Shown: in pieces, positions 47,228 through 59,600 of the stretch | Numbering within the stretch: the stretch's first letter is position 1 | Layout: each line of letters opens with the position of its first letter | Origin: Knoxdaviesia capensis | Lineage: Eukaryota; Ascomycota; Sordariomycetes; Microascales; Gondwanamycetaceae | Direction: 5' to 3' | Assembly (NCBI GenBank): GCA_001510575.1 | Contig: LNGK01000008.1 | Coordinates: forward strand, 384,340 to 448,339 | DNA length: 64,000 nt | Notes under the pieces: generated by a model | Seen by the model: the letters and a program-made list of their open reading frames with translations, nothing else | Databases searched by the model: none | What the model was told of the DNA's origin: nothing | Translations under genes and position numbers: made by a program

Positions 47228-50200
47228 TGTCAACGGGTCTAGACCACTCCATTAACACTTCCTCTCGCTGACACCCTTTTTCTGGGTGGTTAATTGCTCT
47301 TCATCCCCCCTCTTTTGCAGAGCTTGGTCACGCTAAACGGGCTATAACTGCGCTGGTGTTAATGCTTGGAGTCTCGCAGGGACCCCCCTTCCACACTTTT
47401 TGCCTACGAGAAGACGTTGAATATTCTTCCTCACCGCCCCTTGGATTTGCAGACACACAAACACACGCTTGTCATGTCCAGCGTGGGTTTGGCGGCGGCC
47501 GTGGAGATAAAATTTGCCAAGTTCAGGAGAACAAGAATTCACTGAGACTCACGGCCAGATCTTGGGCGGTGGTAGGTCCTGTCCAGCCAAACGCGACGAC
47601 GCCTTAGAGGCAGATCGGTGGACTGGTCTGTTGGCCCATACGCCGGCTAACACAAGACTGTGTCTCAAAGGAGACCAAAAACCCGCCCCCGACAGAGACC
47701 GCCTACGATAGACTGCAAAAAAAAGCAACTGGTTCATGATATCGCTTAGATGGTCTCTCGTAGTGGAAAAGGCCCGGGCTCGACGGACGATGTACCGTAC
47801 GTGCATCAGCTGGAGAGCGAAAATGGATTTGATGTAGAATGCTGGAATAGATTGCGAAAAGGCGGTGAGGACAAGACATAGAAAATAAAATAAAAAACTT
47901 GCATGCAGGTCGCCTCTTGTCCCTTCTCTCTAGCGAAAATAAATCTGCAGCAGCCCGCGAGCAAACGGCGGCGGTGGGGGACACACACGCACCTCTCTTA
48001 TCTTCGGAGGGGGGGAGCCTTGTCTACGAGCAAACGATCGCTTATCTCTCTCCATTTCGATAGACGAGATGGATTTTATCATACCTTCAGTGAAATAGCA
48101 GTTCGGTGGCATTGGAGTGCAGCCGCACACATAGTCAACAGTGCACATGAGGAGGCATAAGGGTGGAAAGAAGGCGCTTCCTGACGACAATACGGGGATT
48201 TGCTTAATGGGCACCGGACACAATGGCATCTCTTCAGTTCAGCCCAAACACGTCAGTCCTGCGTCCGGGTCACCTGGGCCAACAAAACCCCCCAAAAAAC
48301 CGGGGGGATGATGGTGGTGAAGAGAACGCCTATATATCCCGCCAATCAACCGCAGCCTTCTCTTCTCTCCTGGCTTACACGCCAGCCAAAGTGAAATGGA
48401 TGCACAGATCTGCACCAGACCGATCATTGTATGTACAGTATATGTAGATGTACTTCCACAGGAAAGAGAGAGAGAGAGAGGGGAAGGGACATTGATGATG
48501 GCCGCTGCTGCAGCACTGGCGATCGTGTCTCGCCGACGTGCGCTTCGTTTTCCTCATTCTCCGTCTTCGGCATCATATGTGCGTGTGTGGGGGAGAGCGA
48601 CGAGAAGGAAGAATCACGTACATATGCTCCCACGACGACGTCACCCCGAGGCAACGACCACGACAACAAACGACAAGGACTTGCAAAGAACATCCAATAA
48701 CGGAGGGGGGGAGGGGGCGTGTGTTTGTGTGCCCTTTTTCGTTTCTTCATTCCATTACTCCAACGAAGAAAGAAAGCGGTTCCCCACGAACACGTACGTA
48801 GAGGGTTTCTGAGGAGAGAATCCAGCCAGTCGAGTAACAAGAAAATCAAAATCTAAATAAGAAAATAAAATAAAAAAAGGGAAAGGGAAGGAGGATGTGA
48901 TGTGCCCTGTGCCTCCCCCACAGTTTGTGTGCGTGTGTGTGCTGGGCGAATGAACGAACGGTCAGCTGGAGAAGATGCGAGTTTTTTTTCTTCTTCATTC
49001 TTTGTAAGTGCGGGCCGGTGTGATCGAGGTGTGTTCGGGCTTTCGGCCTTGTGTGCGTTTGAACGACGCCGACACCGCCAGGACAGAACGATACACGCCT
49101 CGTTTGGTGTATCCCTTCTCTACGAGTGCTCCTCACCGCGTGGCCCTTTCTTTCTTTTTTTCTTTTTTTTTTCTTGTGTGTCCGGTGCACACGAGACATA
49201 TCAACAGACAGGCTCAATTGTCCATGGATATTTGATAATAGGCCCGGCTGCTGGAGAGGCTGTTTTTTTTTGGTCCGCTTCTGTGTATCTTTCAGCCCGG
49301 ATTTCTTTTTCTGGTCTCCCCTCCCCTCCCCCAATGGGCCCCGATGTTTCGTGCAGACATGCGCATGCGTATCTGCCCTGCACGACCTTCCCAAGTCATA
49401 TGATATGGTCGTTCGAACCAAATCGTAGGGAAAACCACCCACGCAGTTTACGTGGTTCTTCTTTTGAGGAAGAAACAAAAATGAGACGCTGCCCCCCCGG
49501 GGCTCACAACGGAGGCCAGCCGCGATCAAGACGGCTGTCCCATAAATCTTTTCAACTGCCTCTCCAATCATGTACGCCAGGCCAGGGAGGACAGCAAGAG
49601 AAGAAAAAGAACCAAAGCCCCCCGTCCGGTCCCTTCATCCACTTTTCTTTTCTTTTTCCTGCTCTCGTTGGTGTCTCGTTGACTTTCCCAACACGGTAAT
49701 TTCCCACCCACATGACCAGGGAAGAAACGACCCGAGCAGCAGAAAAGGGCCCTAGCATCTCTCTCTCTCTCACTTTGTCTCTCTCTCTCTCTCCTTTTGT
49801 GCGTTAGTTGGGGACATGAAGAGCCTGTCAGGGCGGATAAACTGCTCGTAGGTCGACAGTCACCACCAGCAATTCTTTTTTTTTTTTTGTTGGTTGGTTG
49901 GTTTTGGTGTGTGTGTGTGTGGCCTGGCTGGCTGGAGATGTGGGACTTTTTACCCACAAAAAGGATCCCTTTTCGTCCCCAAAAGAGGGCCTAGAATCAA
50001 ATCCTGGCTGGATGGGATTTTCTTCCCTGAAATTTTTTCTCTCAGAGCCCTCGGTCGTCCTGTCAAAGGGGGAGAGAAAAGAAGAAGAAGAAGATTCTGC
50101 TTTGGTCCGTGTTAGTCCTTGGGAATCGTTACCCAGCAGCCAATAGTTCGCTGTAAACCCCCCGGTTAATATACGACTTGACTAGTTTCATGGCTGGCTG

Positions 50201-50612
50201 ATGCACCTGTATTCTCTGAACCAGGAACATCCATCCATTCGACAGGCGGTTGGCTTTATCTGGCGTCTCCAGTGCGTGTGTGTCGATAGCGAACGACCGG
50301 ACGGAAGCATCGTCACGCCGAGAGTCACCGGCGAATGAAGCATTCCATTTACGGAGTTCTTAGGTGCATGTATGTCAATAAATACTGCAACATTACTTAA
50401 CAGGAAGTGAGTGCCGCGTACCCCCACAGATTGTGGAGATTCTAACCTGCAGATTTTTTATGCTTGCTGCACTTAATTAAGCACTCCCAAAACAGAGAGT
50501 TCTCGCTTGCAAAAAAAGAAGGAAAGAAAGAAGATCCCGCTTTGCTGGTTCTTTACCGCGCTATGACCGACACGCCGCACCTTCCATTGATCACGGTGAA
50601 CCGACTATGGAA

Positions 50613-50618
<6 letters not shown>

Positions 50619-50643
<25 letters not shown>

Positions 50644-50644
50644 C
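50619..50644. repeat. (AC)n microsatellite
   Basis: Thirteen uninterrupted AC units, preceded by a short broken run. Confidence 0.9.
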
Positions 50645-52475
50645 CCAAGGGGAAAATAGGCACTTCCCACCCACTCTTTCCCCCCCAAACACCTCGTCAT
50701 CGTGATACAAACCAGAAGCAAGCGGCCGTGTGTTAAGACCAGTACTTCAGTCACACCCGCCGTGGTGGTGGCTAGGCCGTGTAGCTTCACCGAGCACTGC
50801 TAACACTGAATTGCTTCTTGCTTTGCGGGTAACGTAATACGTGGAAGAGGACCGCACCCCCCCCTCACCAGAAAAAATGGTCACCAGACTTCGTAGCTCC
50901 TTCCATCCATCCCGGCCGCTAGGGCTCCCCACGTTTTCCTCCTGTCCTCCCTGGCCGGCCCACCGCAACTTCCTTTTTGCTGCTTTTCTCTCTGTTCGTC
51001 GTTGCCTTTCCCTTTTTTTTTTCTTCCTTTTTTTCGTCGCTCTTTCCCCCCACGTCCACCCCCTGCCTTGTCCTGCTGCCACACAACCACTTGCCCTCTT
51101 TCTCTCTCTCGCTCCCACCTAGGAAGGACAAAGGTCTCTCTGGCTCCTTCCCTCCCTCTCCCCTTCCCTCCTTCTCTCGCCCTTTTCTGCTTGTTCGTTC
51201 CTTCTGTCTCTCTTTTTCTCTCTTTCCTCCTTCTGGCGATTTTGCCCTTGCCCGCTTTCCCCCCACTCGAACTAAGACTCTTTTCTGTCTTTCCCTCTTC
51301 AATTCAGGACCGCCCGCTCCTTCCTCACGTCTTACATTCGCTTAATGCCATAATTCCGTTGCTGTCGTAGAAGCCTTTTAGTAACCGTACCTACCCAATT
51401 CAGCCTCTTTTGTGCCTGTGAGCTGCGGCTGGCCCTTGACAATTTCATGCTAAGAAAAAATATTGTGAACACATGACTGTTGTTTTTTGTTGTTGGAAGG
51501 GGGGTAGTTCTTCATCCAGGAGAAGAAAAAAGTATCCGAATTATTTCCTTCCCCTGGTCTCGTTAGTGGTCAACTGGCACCGTATAGCCCAGTAAAATGC
51601 CCGAATCCGTAGGCTCGGTGCCCTAAATTCCTGTCCTCGTACCGTCTGCCCTAACAAGATTCATTCCCCCCCCCCAAAACCGGAATATTTCAGCACACAA
51701 ACGGCCTCTCACCCTCACGCCTCTTTTTTTCCCTTCCTTTGATATTTTCCGTCTCTTCAACGTCACCACCTCCAACGCTGGCAAAAATACGCGTTTAAGC
51801 GAAACCGGGGACATCCATCACCTCATCGAAGTAACTCACAAAAAACCTCTCTCTCTCTTTTTTTTCCTTCGTTTTTTCCCTCGTTCGGCCTTTACTCGCC
51901 ATTGTACATCGGTACGAGGCTCAGACGTTACATGTGTGTGTGTGTGTATTCCCTTTTGCTGCTTGGATATTTCTGTCGGCGTGTTCCGGACTCTGTCGTT
52001 TTCAGCACCCGCCAGTTCTGCTCAGACTTTCCAGACTCTCGGACCTCCCGTGTTTTGTTTGCTGGTGCTCCAGACTCTCTTTTTCTCTCTCTCCATCTCT
52101 TCTCTCTCTCATATTCTGGTGCCGATGAAAACCCCCCCTTCTGAATTTCCCGCCACTCTCTGTAAACGTTTGGTGCCTTTTTTCCCATGGCCATTCACTA
52201 CACTGTCTGGACCGCCCCCATTATTAATTTTTCCCCTTCATTGTGTTCCTTCCTCTTTTTTAGTTTTTCTTCCCTTCTGCTCTTTCCTTCTCTGACTCTT
52301 CCTTTTCTTCTTCTTTCTCCTTCCAGCGTCTGACAAATGATCATTTGATTTGTGTCAGTTTGTCCTTCTTTTCTTTTTCTCCGATCTCTTCAACACGGCA
52401 GTCTTCAATCCGTGTTTCTCTCACTCTGTTTCTCTCTCCGCGCAACCCTCCTTTTCCATCATCGCATATAAAGTT

Positions 52476-52511
52476 ATGTCGGCTACTTCTACGTGTGCCG
52501 TCTGCTTTTAA
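52476..52511 (+). promoter_or_regulatory. Candidate upstream ORF in the reg1-like leader
   Basis: ATG to TAA encodes 11 residues (MSATSTCAVCF), ending about 250 bases before the main start. A still shorter ATG frame (three codons) lies at 52337-52348. Whether they are transcribed depends on the start site, which the sequence does not show. Confidence 0.3.
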
Positions 52512-52759
52512 GCGACCTTGGATTTCCTTCCCTTCCCTCCACCGCCAAACAGCAACTCCCTCCCACCGCCGTAATATTAATATCCGTCTAATTTCTCTAC
52601 AGTGACAATCTATCGTCGACAAGACTGGCGATCCCAATCACTGCTCTTCTCCCCCAATCCGCAGAGAGACTGACCCTAATAAACCCCTTCCACCCGGGTC
52701 TTCTCTCTGCTTTCCGTCCTCTCTCTCTCCTCCCTGGCCTGGCCTCTTCCTCCCAAACA

Positions 52760-54721
52760 ATGGCCGTTGTTCTCACCGCCGACGAGACCGGCCACTTCGC
52801 CCCTTCTGGCCTGCGCCGGTCCCACTCGCAACCGAAATTCACCACCCAGAACTCCTCCGGATTCCGCTCGTCTGCCTCCACCAGCCGTCTTCCCCACATC
52901 TTCCGCGATCCCGTCCACGTCATGCCTGACTCCGGCCCTTCTTCCGCGCCGTCCTCTCCGCGCACCGTCACCGCCGATTCCGCTACTCTCTCGTGCTCGT
53001 CCACCCCCGCCAGCAACATCTCCGTCGACTCGGACTGCGACGACTCGGCCACCATTGAACTGCTGGAAATCGACCACTTTGTCTTGCCCACCTACCCTCA
53101 GACCCTGTTTGACCCGTCCGAGGAACTGGAACCTCCGACAAGTCCCCGCAATGTCGACTCCAACACGCTCTCGTCCCCGGAACAGGATGCTTCCGACAAC
53201 ACGTCGCGCCCGCCTTCTCCCGTGATTGTCGTCGTCGGCGACGACTCGGCCGTCCGCGCTCTGCCTTCGCGCCATGTTGACTACCTGTCGCACAACTGGC
53301 GCGAAGAGGACATTTGGTCGTCCTGGAAGTATGTCATCTCGCGTCGCGGCGATTACACTAATGCTGCCCGCCTCGAAAACGCGTCGTGGCGGACCTGGGT
53401 CAAGGCGAAAAACAACCTGAAGACCGTTTCCCCCGAGACCCTGAACTGGCACAAGGATTACGATGTCACTTGGCTGTACGGGCCTCTCCAGACCGGCAAC
53501 GGCAGTCTCCAGTCGCCCCAGTCGAAAAACGGTCAATCCAGCTCTTCCCAGCCCGAGAAGAAGCCCATCCTGAAGAAGCGCAGCATGTCCGAAGTCATGC
53601 TCCAGCGCTCCCTGTCAACGTCGTCTCTCCTTAAGCAGGCTGCTGCCGCCGTCCAGGCCCAGGAGAAGGAGGGCGGTGGTCGCCGCCCCATTCTCAGAAA
53701 GTCTACCGGGGATTTCGTCACCTTCCCCTTCTCTTCGCGCCGCATGAGCCAGGAACACCTCAATATCAGCATGCTGCCCTCGGCCGCCTCGTCTGGGGTT
53801 GTTTCCCCTTATAGCGAGCGCAAGCACATCCACTTCAACGAGCAGGTCGAGCAGTGCATCGCTGTGGATTTCGCCGTCGACGACGACGAAGATGACGAGG
53901 ATTATCGCTCGCACCGCTTCAACAACGACAGTGATTCCGATGACGACTTCTTCATGATGAAGCGATCGGGTAACCGGCGACGCATTCCTATGCGCCGCAA
54001 ACACAACAGAACCGCCCGCAACTCGATCTCGTCGGCTGCTGCGTCGTCTGCCACCATTGACGGCAAGATTATTGCGAAGCTACCGTCCACAACTCTCAAG
54101 TACCGCGATGAAACCCTCGAGTCAGACAACTCGGCCATGAGACACAGCACCGGCGTTCTCCACAGCCCGTCTCTGTCGCCTTCAGCGTCGTGTCTGGATA
54201 CCAGCCGTTCCCAGACTCCCCGCCCGTCGAAAACTTCCGGCCGATTTTTTGTCGAAGAGTCGTCGGAAGATGAGGACGAGGAAGTTGAGCAGGTGTCTTC
54301 TGGTTCGGCTTTCCGCGCCCGCTACGGCGCTGAAGACAAGGAGGAGGAGGAGGAGGAGGCGGATGAAGAAGCAGCTTCGCCGTCTTCGACCTCGTCTTCC
54401 AACACTACCATCAACCTGGGTAGTCGTCCCCCTGTGTCCGGGTCAACCGCCTCTCCCTTCAAGAGATCCGCCAGTTTCCGGGTCGGATCGGATGACGAAG
54501 ACGACTCGGACGAAGGTCCCACCCTGATGAAGCGCAGCACGTCCACGACCAGCCTTGGTGCTGAGCCCGCCGGCATGCGCAGAACTGCATCCGGTATGTT
54601 CATGCCCTACGATTCCGGCGAATCATCGTCAAGCGAAGGAATTTTCGGACGAGTCATTGACACTATCAACACAGCCCGAGATATCGCCCACGTCATTTGG
54701 AACGTTGGATGGCGCAAGTAA
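52760..54721 (+). CDS. reg1: Reg1-like regulatory subunit of protein phosphatase 1
   Basis: A single exon of 653 residues with start context CAACAATGG. Reg1/Hex2-type proteins direct the PP1 catalytic subunit (Glc7) to targets in glucose repression, notably Snf1 kinase. The hallmark is the conserved block at about residues 178-235 (HNWREEDIWSSWKYVISRR, LENASWRTWVKAK, LKTVSPETLNWHKD, DVTWLYGPLQT), known as the DUF1752/GATA-like region. A PP1-docking motif KHIHF at residues 355-359 is followed by NEQVEQCIAVD, as in yeast Reg1. KKPILKKRSMSEVML precedes it. The rest is Ser/Thr- and acid-rich and probably disordered, with EEEE and DDED runs. The C-terminus (GRVIDTINTARDIAHVIWNVGW) looks helical. 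The Reg1-type assignment is strong; a role in carbon repression in this organism is inferred from yeast. Confidence 0.9.
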   Translation: MAVVLTADETGHFAPSGLRRSHSQPKFTTQNSSGFRSSASTSRLPHIFRDPVHVMPDSGPSSAPSSPRTVTADSATLSCSSTPASNISVDSDCDDSATIELLEIDHFVLPTYPQTLFDPSEELEPPTSPRNVDSNTLSSPEQDASDNTSRPPSPVIVVVGDDSAVRALPSRHVDYLSHNWREEDIWSSWKYVISRRGDYTNAARLENASWRTWVKAKNNLKTVSPETLNWHKDYDVTWLYGPLQTGNGSLQSPQSKNGQSSSSQPEKKPILKKRSMSEVMLQRSLSTSSLLKQAAAAVQAQEKEGGGRRPILRKSTGDFVTFPFSSRRMSQEHLNISMLPSAASSGVVSPYSERKHIHFNEQVEQCIAVDFAVDDDEDDEDYRSHRFNNDSDSDDDFFMMKRSGNRRRIPMRRKHNRTARNSISSAAASSATIDGKIIAKLPSTTLKYRDETLESDNSAMRHSTGVLHSPSLSPSASCLDTSRSQTPRPSKTSGRFFVEESSEDEDEEVEQVSSGSAFRARYGAEDKEEEEEEADEEAASPSSTSSSNTTINLGSRPPVSGSTASPFKRSASFRVGSDDEDDSDEGPTLMKRSTSTTSLGAEPAGMRRTASGMFMPYDSGESSSSEGIFGRVIDTINTARDIAHVIWNVGWRK

Positions 54722-56644
54722 AGCCATTCGAAAGCGATTCGCGGACCGGTGTTTGGTTTTTTCTTCTTTCTTTCTTTTTGCAGACCTCCTCGTTACTTCT
54801 CTCCTCCATTGCCAGACCCCGCGAGTCTGAAGAAAAGAAAAAAAAAAGATACATCCTTCAAATCGAGCGACGAATTCGATCGATCCATCGTTTCCCCCCT
54901 ACTCTTATTCTTCTTTAGATGCGACGAGCAGATCTCCAAAATGAAGGTTCCCCGAAAGCCAGCCCGCCGGGCCGAACCTGCGATAAAGAAGCGTGCAAAG
55001 CAAGCGCCTTTCAGTTACTCTCTTAATTCTCTCCCACATGATTGAGTTCTCCATGTTCCTCGATTTCTTAGTCCTCCTAGTCTCCCCCGTCCTCTTTCTT
55101 TTCCTCTGTTCTCGTATTTGTCTTTTTTTTTTTTTTCTCCTGGGCTTTTGTCGTTTTATTCCTCTCTTCATTTTCCTTTCTCCACTTCACGCCTTGGAAT
55201 GGAGTCTTCGGCCGCATTTTTTTTTTTTTAATACGGACGCCCGTTTCTTACAGAGGGACCGGGTGCCACTATAACCCAGCGGAGTTTCTGGTAATATTTT
55301 TGTTTTATTCTTGTGCTTATTTCCGGGGTCCTGTTTGCATTACATTTATATCGACTGGTGTCGTTGATTCTGGTTTGTTTCTCTGGTATACAGGGTAATT
55401 ATATGGATGTTCAAGGACAGGATCGAATGGTGCAAGTGAAAATGGGTGGGAAGCATCTCAGGCGTTTTCTTCTGGTTTTGTTTTGTTTTGTTTCAGTTGC
55501 AGTTTTTCTTTCGGTGTTTTTAAGTGTTTTTATATGGCATCTTGATTCTTCGGGTGTCATCCTACTGAACTCGGGTTTCCCTTCACGGGATCCGTTTGGC
55601 GTTTTTCTCAGATGTTGGAAGACTACATACAGTCTTCCATCAACCCAAGGGGTGTTTTGTGCCCCTGGGTTTCTTGCTCTTTTAATTTTTCATCTGACCA
55701 CCTACTATTCCATGGTTACGTTTCTCTGCCTGTGGGCTTCTTTTCACGTTATGATGTGTATGCTTTGCTTTTTGCTTTACGGGTTCGGGGGGAAACTCGG
55801 GATGGTGGGAATGGTTTCTTGCACGTACTGTGCTTACGGTACCTACCTATGCGGAATGCCTTGACGGCCGGAAATTCAGAATGGGAAACTCCTTTCTTTT
55901 TCAAAAAGCAGAACGGCAGCACTTTGTTCGCGTAATTTCTACGAGTTCAGGTGATGTTCGTAAACGTGGATTGCATGAAAGTGAACATGAATTGAGAGGG
56001 CCGAGGCTCAACAAAAGAAGTCCCCTTGTCGCCGCCACTCGTCGATCTGGTGACGTAGATAGCACACGTAAAAAAGCGTCGGTGGTATAATATCCGGGCC
56101 TATGGACATTGATGCGCTGGATTTATAGGTTGGCCATTGAACGGGTAACGGGTGATCGGAAGGGCGAAGGACAGTGGTAATGATGGCATTGGGGGAAGAT
56201 GGCAATTCGAAAAAGTCGAATCAAGGGCCCTTTCGGAGAATTCTAAACTATTCTCTGCGCGGATGAATCAATCGTGCACTGGACAGTGAGACTTTGGGGA
56301 GAAGCCGGTTTGCATCGGATCGTAAAAAAATGCCCGGGTCGGCGTAAAATCTGGGTACAAAGCCGATGCACCGCCACATATATAGGGGCAGCTAAGTGTG
56401 GCGCCTTGGCTGACTAGTGTGGCTGAAGTTTTGTCCAACTGGACCAGGTGCAAACGCGATGGAAAAAAAAGGTGCATTGAACGACACGCCCAAAGCGACC
56501 ACCACGGGTTACAAGAACGAGTTTACGGCAGATTCTCTTTGATTTTTTTTCGCACATACAACTTCTGACTACGGGTGTACGAATGCTTTCTCGGCGCATG
56601 GATACCCTGAACCCGCGGCATTTTCGTTTGCGTTGCTTGGAGTT
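54722..56644. other. Intergenic region between the reg1-like gene and the mitochondrial RNase gene
   Basis: The first ~1.1 kb is T-rich on the plus strand, consistent with a long 3' untranslated region. A 183-codon open frame (55313-55864) within it encodes only hydrophobic low-complexity sequence and is not called. The remainder up to 56644 is presumably the promoter of the next gene. Confidence 0.55.
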
Positions 56645-59600
56645 ATGTTGGGTCGTGCTGGACGCCGCCAATATGTGTGTGTGCAGTGTGGAGTAAGGAG
56701 GCCAGGCACGGTGAGTGTTCTTCTGAGCTTTATGGGGGAGGAAGTGTGCATATATGTTGGGTCATGAGGGTGGGTGAGCTAACGTGGTGATACCCGTCCC
56801 TTTCCAGGCCCTGTCCCGAGTCCTTCTCCGGCTGTACTCGGCACTCCCACAGACCGACCCGTCAACGACCGCCTCCCACGATGCGCACACCGAACCGAGT
56901 GCAGCAGCCCCGAAACCGGCGCAAGGCCGGGAGAAATTCCCCGAAAGCTCAATCCGCGCCAAACTGCGCGACTGGGACGTGGCGAACCGCGCGACGGCAG
57001 CTGCCGCGGGCGTCAGCCCGGACGAGCGCCTGCAGAACAACCCGGGGTTGGCGTTCCGGAGCTCAATGTTGCCGGGGATCACGCTCAACCAGCACGCCAA
57101 GGCCGAGCCGCTGTCAGCGTTCCGCGAGGTGCGCGAGCCCAGCAGTAGTGCGGGGGCCGGCGGGTATGGCCCCGATCCGCGCGAGGACGGCGATGGGGAT
57201 GGTGCGTTTGAGGCGCAGATGGCTGAGACGTGGGATTTACGGCCCGGCACGCTGGTGGAGATTCGGTAAGGGGCTACTACGAGTTCGAGGTTTGCGTAGG
57301 GTGCTGAGCCATATGCTAACGGGGAGGCTGTTGTTTGCTTCTATAGGTCGTCTGACTCGCGGATCCCGGTGCTTGCCGTGGTCATCGGCCACTTCAACGG
57401 CTTATATTACCTCTACGGAAACTCGAGCCAGCTATTCGCCGACCGGGCGGTGCGGTCGCTGTTTGCGGTGCAGAACTTTGCCGTCGAGGAGGATTTCAAA
57501 GATCTTTATGAATACATTCCCGGAGCGCGCGAGGCGCAGAAGAACGGGGACGACGCGGTGTCGTCGTCCATTGACCCACGCCATATATTCAACAACCAGC
57601 CGCCGCGGAGTGCGGCCGCGACAATCCTCAGGCGGATGACGGAATTTTCCAGCGCCGCGAAGCTGTACTACCAGGACCACATGGCGCGGCTCGACAACGC
57701 CATCGAGCTCATTGCCGACCCGCTCGACTCCCGCTACATCCACCTAGAGGAGGCGGCGGCGGTGCTCATGCCGGGAGCGCTCCTGGTCCCGCACAGCGGC
57801 GAACGGCAGCCGCAGGGGGCGACACCTAGCCGGCTGTCTAAGGCTGACAAAAAGGCGATATCTGCGGGTGTGTACCCGCCGGCGGCGCTGTACGCCGTGC
57901 ACACCGCCATGATGGACGACGAGTACGACTCGTTCCGGCCGACGAGTCTGCGGCGCGGCGGCGGCACGGGCCAGCAGTACCTGTACGAGGTGAGCTCCGG
58001 GTTGGTGCTCGAAACTATCAAGTCTATCGAGGCGCATGTGCGCATGGCCATGGAGGTGCAGGGCGATCCGCCGAAGTCGCGCCGCCGCGTGATCACAGAG
58101 GCCCGGAGTCCGATCCTCAAGTTTGCCGCCAAGGCCCGCGCACATATCCAGCGGAGCCGGCAGACACGGAAGTGGGCGCCGCACGGCATGATTGGGACGG
58201 CGGTGGCCTCCAAGACAGATGAGCAGCCGGCTGAGGGGGCGGGTTCCGACAGCCACCCGTTGGCCATGGAGACACTTCTGTATTCTGCAGCGGATTGGCC
58301 GGACGAGCACGCGGATGAACTCTGGACGTGGACAAAGACCGACAAGAAGATCATCCGCTTCTTTGAGATCTGGGCCAGCTTCGACCAGTTCTCGCAGGGG
58401 TCGCGGCTGCACACGCTCGGGTCCGCGCTGCTCCGGCTGACGGGCATGTACCAGGGCGTCGAGTGCCTGACGGCGTCGGTGGGGTGGACGTTTCTGCAGG
58501 AGATCGGCCATATCCCGCCGTGGGAGGTGCAGGCGCTGTACAAGCTGCGGTTCCCGGGCGCGCGGGTGACGGCGGGCGGGCGGTACCACCGGCTGCTGAT
58601 GGGACGCGAGAAGGATTTCGTGCGCGGCGACGTGGCGGCCGACCGCCGGCGGTCCTGGACGGGTGTCACGGCGTACTGCATCGACGACGCGTCGACCACG
58701 CTGCTGGACGACGCGGTGTCGGTCGAGCGCGGCGCTACGCCAGACGACGACGTGTGGATCCACGTGCACGTGGCCGACCCCGCGGCGATCCTGCGGCCGG
58801 AGTCGGAGCTGGTCAAGTTTGTCGAGGTCATCCCGCAGAACCTGTACCTGCCGGGCTCCGTCAAGAGTATGTTCCCGCATACGTTCGTCGAGCACATCGT
58901 CATGCCGCAGCTGTCGCTGGCGGCCGGGCGGCCGTGTCTGACGTTCAGTGCGCGGGTGGATGCCGCGGGGGTTGTGCAGGAACACAAGATCGAGGCGGGC
59001 CGGCTTGCGGATGTTGTGTGCATCACGCCGCAGGAAGTGGCGCGTGTGTGCGAAGACGACGGCGAGAAGGGGGATACCGCTCCGCCGCCGGCGGCGCAGG
59101 AGTTCTGGGTTGGCCCGCGGCCGCAGCCGGCGGAGTACCCGGGGCGGTCGCTGACCACGGCGGCGGAACTGTCGGAGGCGCAGCGGAGCGATCTGCAGCT
59201 GCTGCAGCGGCTGGGGCGCGCGATGCACGCGCACCGGCTTGCGCGCGGCGCGCTGGCGAGCTACCCGGCGCGGCCGGTGGTGCAGGCGTGGGCAAACTCG
59301 CTGAGCCGGGAGTTTGAGCCGGAGGAGGAAGACGCGGAGCCCGACGAGGAGGCCGAGGACGAGGCTGAGGGGGAGGCTGATGAGGAGGCCGAGCAGAAAG
59401 CCGGCGAGGCGGCCGACGCCACCGACACAGCCAGCAAGCCGCGGGCTGTGTCGGCAGTTCCGCGCCACAGGCAGTTCACCAGCCCGACGATCCGCATCTC
59501 GTACGGCGGCGGGTCGAGCGGCAGCTCGCTGGTGGCCAGCGCGATGCAGATGGCGGGCGAGGTGGCGGCGCGCTGGTGCGCGGAGCGCGGCATCCCCGCG

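Larger units (their letters stand above)
47228..52759. other. Long intergenic region upstream of the reg1-like gene
   Basis: No gene is supported. It holds microsatellites (AC at 50619-50644, GA near 48466-48481, GT near 49905-49920) and mixed unique sequence. From about 50880 to 52740 the coding strand is strongly CT-rich, ending at the reg1-like start. The CT-rich half is most likely the promoter and a long 5' leader, within which a leader intron could be hidden. Confidence 0.55.

Noticed and set aside
55313..55864. A 183-codon hydrophobic open frame downstream of the reg1-like gene
   Set aside because: It lies in a T-rich probable 3' untranslated region, so Phe/Leu/Val richness is expected; no recognisable family or promoter.
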